Shown here in pieces: positions 59,572 through 64,000 of a stretch of DNA of 64,000 nucleotides. Numbering within the stretch: the first letter of the stretch is position 1; each line of letters begins with the position of its first letter. The notes below the pieces were generated by a model that saw only the letters and a list, made by a program, of their open reading frames with translations, ran no database searches and had not been told where the DNA came from. The stretch lies in contig NC_088708.1 in the NCBI RefSeq assembly GCF_963576615.1, positions 52,501,196 through 52,565,195 on the forward strand, given 5' to 3'. The translations under genes and the position numbers were made by a program. The DNA comes from Watersipora subatra. Taxonomy: Eukaryota > Bryozoa > Gymnolaemata > Cheilostomatida > Watersiporidae.

Positions 59572-60692
59572 CAGTCAAACATGGATAACTCGAACTTCAA
59601 GGGACCGAGCAAAAGTGTTCGAATTATCAGAGCGTTCAAGTTATCAGAGCACTGTCACAAGTCCATGTATTTACTTATTTATTAGTAGATACATGTACAT
59701 ATACAAACTATAATATAAATCAAAAGCACAAATGGCTTGTTTCAAATTAAATGCTTCTAATGTAAAGTTTAAAACGTTTTCATGAAAAAGTATAGAGATT
59801 TTTCTATCACTTGAGATTGGTTTGTTGTTTGAGGTGATGTTATTGCCAGGACGTTTTTCAGATTGACATTGGCAAAACTTGATCGTTGTTGAAATGCTCA
59901 AAAGAAAAGACATTTTTTTCTTTTGGGGTTTTACCCACGATCAATTTTGCCGTTTTTTCTTGAAGTTTATGCAGATTACCTTACTTTACCTGGGATTCGT
60001 TAAGAGCAACACTCCGAGGCAGTTCAATTAGAAGTTTTACGAGGTTTTACGGTACATTCTATATCACTCACGCTTTTTTAATACATACTTATTGAATGTA
60101 CACACGTATCCTGTGTTTAGGTCAAACGATGAATAGTTTTTTGTAGCTCAGACAACGTATACGTTTAATTACAACATTTTTTAAGACGTTTTAAACATTC
60201 AACATTTCGACGTTGATTCAACACGGAATCAACGTCGGAAAACTATTCATCACGGACTAGCCGGGTCACGCACTCAAGGATTTTCGCCACGCACATACAA
60301 AACAACATGCAATTTTTGTTTTGTATGTGCGTGGCGAAAATCCTTGCGCCCGTGACCCGGCTAGCCCGTGCTATTCATCGTATCGCAGTATAAATCAAAT
60401 TTCACCAAACTTTTAGAAAAGTCGTTGACAAAAATATTTTGCCGATGGTGGTAATAACGACGCTTATGAATTACGAAAAGATGAAGTTTACCTCTATGGC
60501 TTTGAATAAAGTGATTTTCTAAAGCGATAACAACCGTTTCGGTAGCCGTTGGGCAAAAAAACAGTTCGAATTAACAGTGTTGAGTTCGAGTTATCTATAG
60601 CAATTTATCATTACGTGGGAACGGACCAAAGGAAATGTTCGAATTAACCATGTGTTCGAGCTATCCGTGGACGAGTTATTCATGTTTGACTG
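59572..60692. mobile_element. pogo/Tc1-like element, 1121 bp, carrying a nested MITE
   Basis: Ends CAGTCAAACATGGATAACTC and, inverted, CAGTCAAACATGAATAACTC, flanked by TA (59570-59571; 60693-60694). Subterminal GTTCGAATTA repeats occur on both sides. Inside lie one arm of foldback family F (about 59790-59890) and a hAT MITE at 60251-60370. No transposase frame. Confidence 0.8.
60251..60370. mobile_element. hAT-like palindromic MITE, 120 bp
   Basis: Arms of about 52 bp are almost perfect reverse complements (CACGGACTAGCCGGGTCACG against the inverse of the right end CACGGGCTAGCCGGGTCACG), loop of about 14 nt. Identical 8-bp flanks CTATTCAT at 60243-60250 and 60371-60378 mark a hAT-type target duplication. 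The high arm identity suggests a recent insertion. Confidence 0.9.
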
Positions 60693-60760
60693 TATATATA
60701 TTTCTCAAAGTTGGTCAAATGTCGTCTGTAGGTGTGTCTAGCTATAGCTATAGCGCACAC

Positions 60761-61836
60761 TAGTGCTGGGCACGAGTACTTCTTGGTCAACGGGTTTAGA
60801 CCCGCCCCCTTCTGTTCGGGTTTTTCGAGTATCGGGTAGCTAGTAGTGCTAGGCTCGGGTATTTCTTTGCCTACGGGTTTTTCGGGTATCGGGTTTGTTG
60901 ATATGGATTTTATGTTTAAATTTTCTAAACAGATATATCTTTAAATTTACAAAGCAATTTTATTTCTTTTTAATTTATTTATCATTTTTCAGTTTTTATT
61001 GACTGACATTCGTACTCGCAGCGTTAACAGGTGGATTGTTAAACAGTCAAGATAGTCTGGGGCTACAGGGCATTTTCGTGTCAGCAGGTGGCAAAAGGTA
61101 GGGTCTATGGTAGCTTAATACTTAAGCATGTTCTATGTACCTCTCTGACTTTTTGTAGATGGTGCTCTAAATATCATAAAAAAAACTTTACATTATCGGC
61201 TTTTTCCGTTAGTAAGGCTTGTTGGCTTAGTAAAACTTGGTTATAATGAATTATGTAATCCATAATAGCTAGCTGTGGTAATCAATTTAAACAGAGTTAT
61301 TAAATGTTCACTGCTACTATCAACGCTGATAGCTGTTTCTAACAAGGCGATAGCGGAAACAGACTAAGAACACATGTGTTATCGGTGATAGCGAACACGC
61401 GCCGTATTAAAAATGGCATAGATTTGTTTACGAAGCCGATTTGGCTAATTGCGCAAATAAAATTTGATGTAAGTATTTCTTCTCACCTTTTAATGACAAG
61501 TAATCACTGCTTGACTGCAATATTTCTAGTAGGCATAGTAAATAAGGTATGCTATATTTTATTCTATCTATTAAATTAAAGACTTGTTAAACCCCATTGT
61601 CATGCCTCCTTAGCAAAAATGACACAGAAATGCCCGGTGGTCCCAGACTAAGAGCGCAGGGTGCAATAGACCGAGTTTTTGTTAACACTACCCGACGGAT
61701 CCGTGTACCAAAACCCGAACTTGAAAGTCAAAACCCGAACCCGAAGGACCGGAATACCCGAAATCTCTATTACCCGATACTCGAGAGAAGATAAACCCGC
61801 GAGTTCAACGAGTATTACTACCCGTGCCCAGCACTA
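60761..61836. mobile_element. hAT-like element, 1076 bp, with intact 8-bp target duplication
   Basis: Ends TAGTGCTGGGCACGAGTA and, inverted, TAGTGCTGGGCACGGGTA. Identical flanks GCGCACAC at 60753-60760 and 61837-61844. Subterminal CGGGTTTTTCGGGTATCGGG-type repeats at both ends. No hAT transposase domain was recognised, so it is non-autonomous. The paralogous repeat at 53989-53996 shows the empty site. Confidence 0.92.
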
Positions 61837-62050
61837 GCGCACACTGATTATTTCACCGATGCGGCCATGCGTTGCAATGCCCGTTAGGAAATATTTTTCG
61901 TAAGGTTCGATTACTATATCTGGGGTCAAGGCCAAGTCTTCTCATGCAGCCAATTATATTGATTCCGTATCGTCGTGTTCAAAGTTTTGATGAATGGCTG
62001 TTGGTGAAACAGTAACTTTTTTATACACACACACACTTCTATGCAAGAAT

Positions 62051-64000
62051 CGTTATTATTAATTCAACATATTCAGGATTTTAATTTTGTTTTCTCAGTT
62101 CGTATTAATTGTATCATTACCGAATCATCTTTTATTGTAATCGTAGCAAAACCAACTTAATTTAGCTATTACTTGCTTACTATTTCACATTTACATCTAA
62201 ACCTTTTTATAGTTGTTTTATTTTTTTAATTTATTTGACTTGCACGAAACATTTTTCTCATGATATCAAGTTTAAAAGTTGTTTGTCAAAGTTTGAAAAC
62301 CTTTACAGTTGTTTTTAGTTTCTCTCTCAATTCATTTCAATTACACAAAACACTTTTCTCATGATATGTAGTTTAAAAGCTGAAATGGCAAATGTTGTTA
62401 TATGTTAAATGCAAATCAATTTTCTGACCAAAGACTTTTGTATTGCCTGGACAACGCTGGGTAGCACAGCTAGTTTTGTATAATAGAGGAATTGAGTGCT
62501 AGGGTAATCTGCAAGAGACACATATCCCAATGGGTATAATCCCATAACCACGACTTGAAAACTAATGCATGACTTATAAATACATACAGAATTTGTGCAA
62601 GCTGTTCTGACCTTGTTCCACATGTGCATAGGATTGATGTCAGAACGAAACTAATCACTGAATTCTAACTTTAAATAGATAATTTTTAAAGAGCACTCAG
62701 TATAATATTACTAGTAGTAATTTTATTTCCCTGTGAACCTTTATCAGTGTATTTATAAGCTATTCAAATGCCTGCAACGATGCATCATAATGAATGGCCA
62801 ACACGCAATAATGAATTAGCTAGTCTCCAAAATGGACATAAGTAATTCATACATCCAAGCTTTGCTAACAAAAGGTCTCTTTACGACACAGTCAACATCT
62901 TGCCCGATAATGCTTTTGTCTCTAAAATTGTTTTTTTCTGCAACATAAAAATCATTAATCAAAAGCGAAATAACATGATTATATTGATAGGCATGATTGT
63001 CATGTAATGCATGTACCTTTTTAATGACATGTAACTTTTTAATGACATGTACCTTAAAAGGCTTAAGCAGCCTGATGAATATTATATTATCAAAGCGCAA
63101 AAAGAAAAAGGCAGCAAAATATGCCATGGGCCAATCATAAAATTGAGCTTTCAAAGTATCATCAAACCTTATCATCCAAAGTTGGTCCATTCCAATATTT
63201 ACTTCAAACGTCAAAACTGTTAGATATTGGACTAAATAGACATTGTAGGTCATTTAATTCATTCCATAACCAAAAACCTGACAAAACATACTTCAGATAG
63301 TTACTTTAACACAAATGAATTATACCAAACTATGTGAGAGCTAATCTGAAAAGTCTTAATTACCCGTCAGAAACAAAATGAAGTAACAATTAATGAAAAG
63401 AGGACTGACTTGTCACTTCAATATTACATTTAAACCTGGCAAACTGAGGTATAGCTTCGGTGATATAAGATACAGATGATAGAGCTAGTGATACAGATAC
63501 AAGGCTTGTCTAACTTATATTACGTGAGATCTAAATTAATATAAATTATCTAAAATTATTCATCTTAATATTTGATAAATTTATTTTTAATTATGATGTT
63601 CAACTCTCCACTTTTCTTTGCATCTCATCTTCTTTCTTATAATAACTACTCGGTTGGTTCATAGGTTTGTAAAAGGATTTATTCAAAAGACTTTTCCTCA
63701 TCTGTTATGATTTCTTGTGTCGTGTCTACAAAAAACCACTGCTTTCCTTTTCTTATCACTCCATTCAAACTAGTCTTCTTTAGACCAACGATTTTAAAAA
63801 TAAAAACGGAAGACGTGAAGTGTACTTTAATGTTTTTGAATAGCCTAGAGCAAAGTTTTGTGAAAGAAAACTGCATAGGCTACATATCTACTGATTAATT
63901 AAACTGCGATGCTTGGAGAAACATCAGATCTTCAATTCATCAATTCATATGTCAAGGACAAGTATTTGCTCAAATTTTACATCGTAAATAAAAAAAATCA
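62051..64000. other. Window end; no gene recognised
   Basis: AT-rich sequence. A 145-codon minus-strand frame at 62816-63253 has no recognisable motif or splice context and is not called. The missing tetraspanin N-terminal exon was not found here, so it is probably beyond 64000. Confidence 0.4.

Noticed and set aside
62816-63253. 145-codon minus-strand frame
   Set aside because: No recognisable domain, AT-driven composition, no splice context; kept only as a possible chance frame.
1-64000. Intact tRNA or rRNA genes
   Set aside because: Only degenerate pol III boxes were found; no sequence folds into a full cloverleaf by eye and no rRNA core motifs were seen.

Overview
This is AT-rich eukaryotic DNA from an invertebrate animal. 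It has short coding exons with GT/AG borders, long introns, nested DNA transposons and many minisatellites. The three clear genes are bilaterian families. I cannot fix the phylum; a lophotrochozoan is a guess. The gene models below were assembled by hand from splice sites and reading-frame phase.

Layout. (1) 1-4925: 3' flank with a tRNA-derived SINE and a piggyBac-like remnant (985-2415). (2) 4926-29756, minus strand: a complete GRIP-type seven-PDZ scaffold gene, 20 coding exons, 907 residues. One of its introns holds a small plus-strand RING/B-box gene (8960-10317). Other introns hold a 275-bp-arm inverted repeat, foldback elements and 12-, 23- and 54-bp tandem arrays. (3) 29757-31077: the divergent promoter interval, with a perfect UPRE-type motif, a probable 5' UTR exon of the next gene and a hAT-like MITE with its 8-bp duplication. 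(4) 31078-45773, plus strand: a complete calumenin/reticulocalbin gene, six coding exons, 311 residues, ending in HDEF. Its introns carry about 5.4 kb of minisatellite (36-, 57-, 37- and 19-bp units), a Ty3/gypsy integrase tail and two copies of a TTAA-flanked palindromic element. (5) 46500-49126: a mariner relic split by a 1344-bp TA-flanked element. (6) 49709-57692, minus strand: the last four coding exons of a tetraspanin gene; the N-terminal exon was not found and is probably beyond the window. (7) 57693-64000: mostly transposons, including a pogo/Tc1-like element carrying a hAT MITE, and a 1076-bp hAT-like element whose empty site survives in a paralogous repeat at 53989-53996.

The genes do not form a pathway. 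GRIP scaffolds receptors at the cytoplasmic face of membranes, calumenin is a secretory-pathway calcium-binding protein and the tetraspanin organises membrane proteins. I see no new defence or biosynthetic system. The unusual content is genomic architecture: PDZ modules with repeated intron phases, a nested antisense gene, a 35-nt microexon, repeat arrays almost touching splice sites, and transposon insertions that can be dated by nesting.
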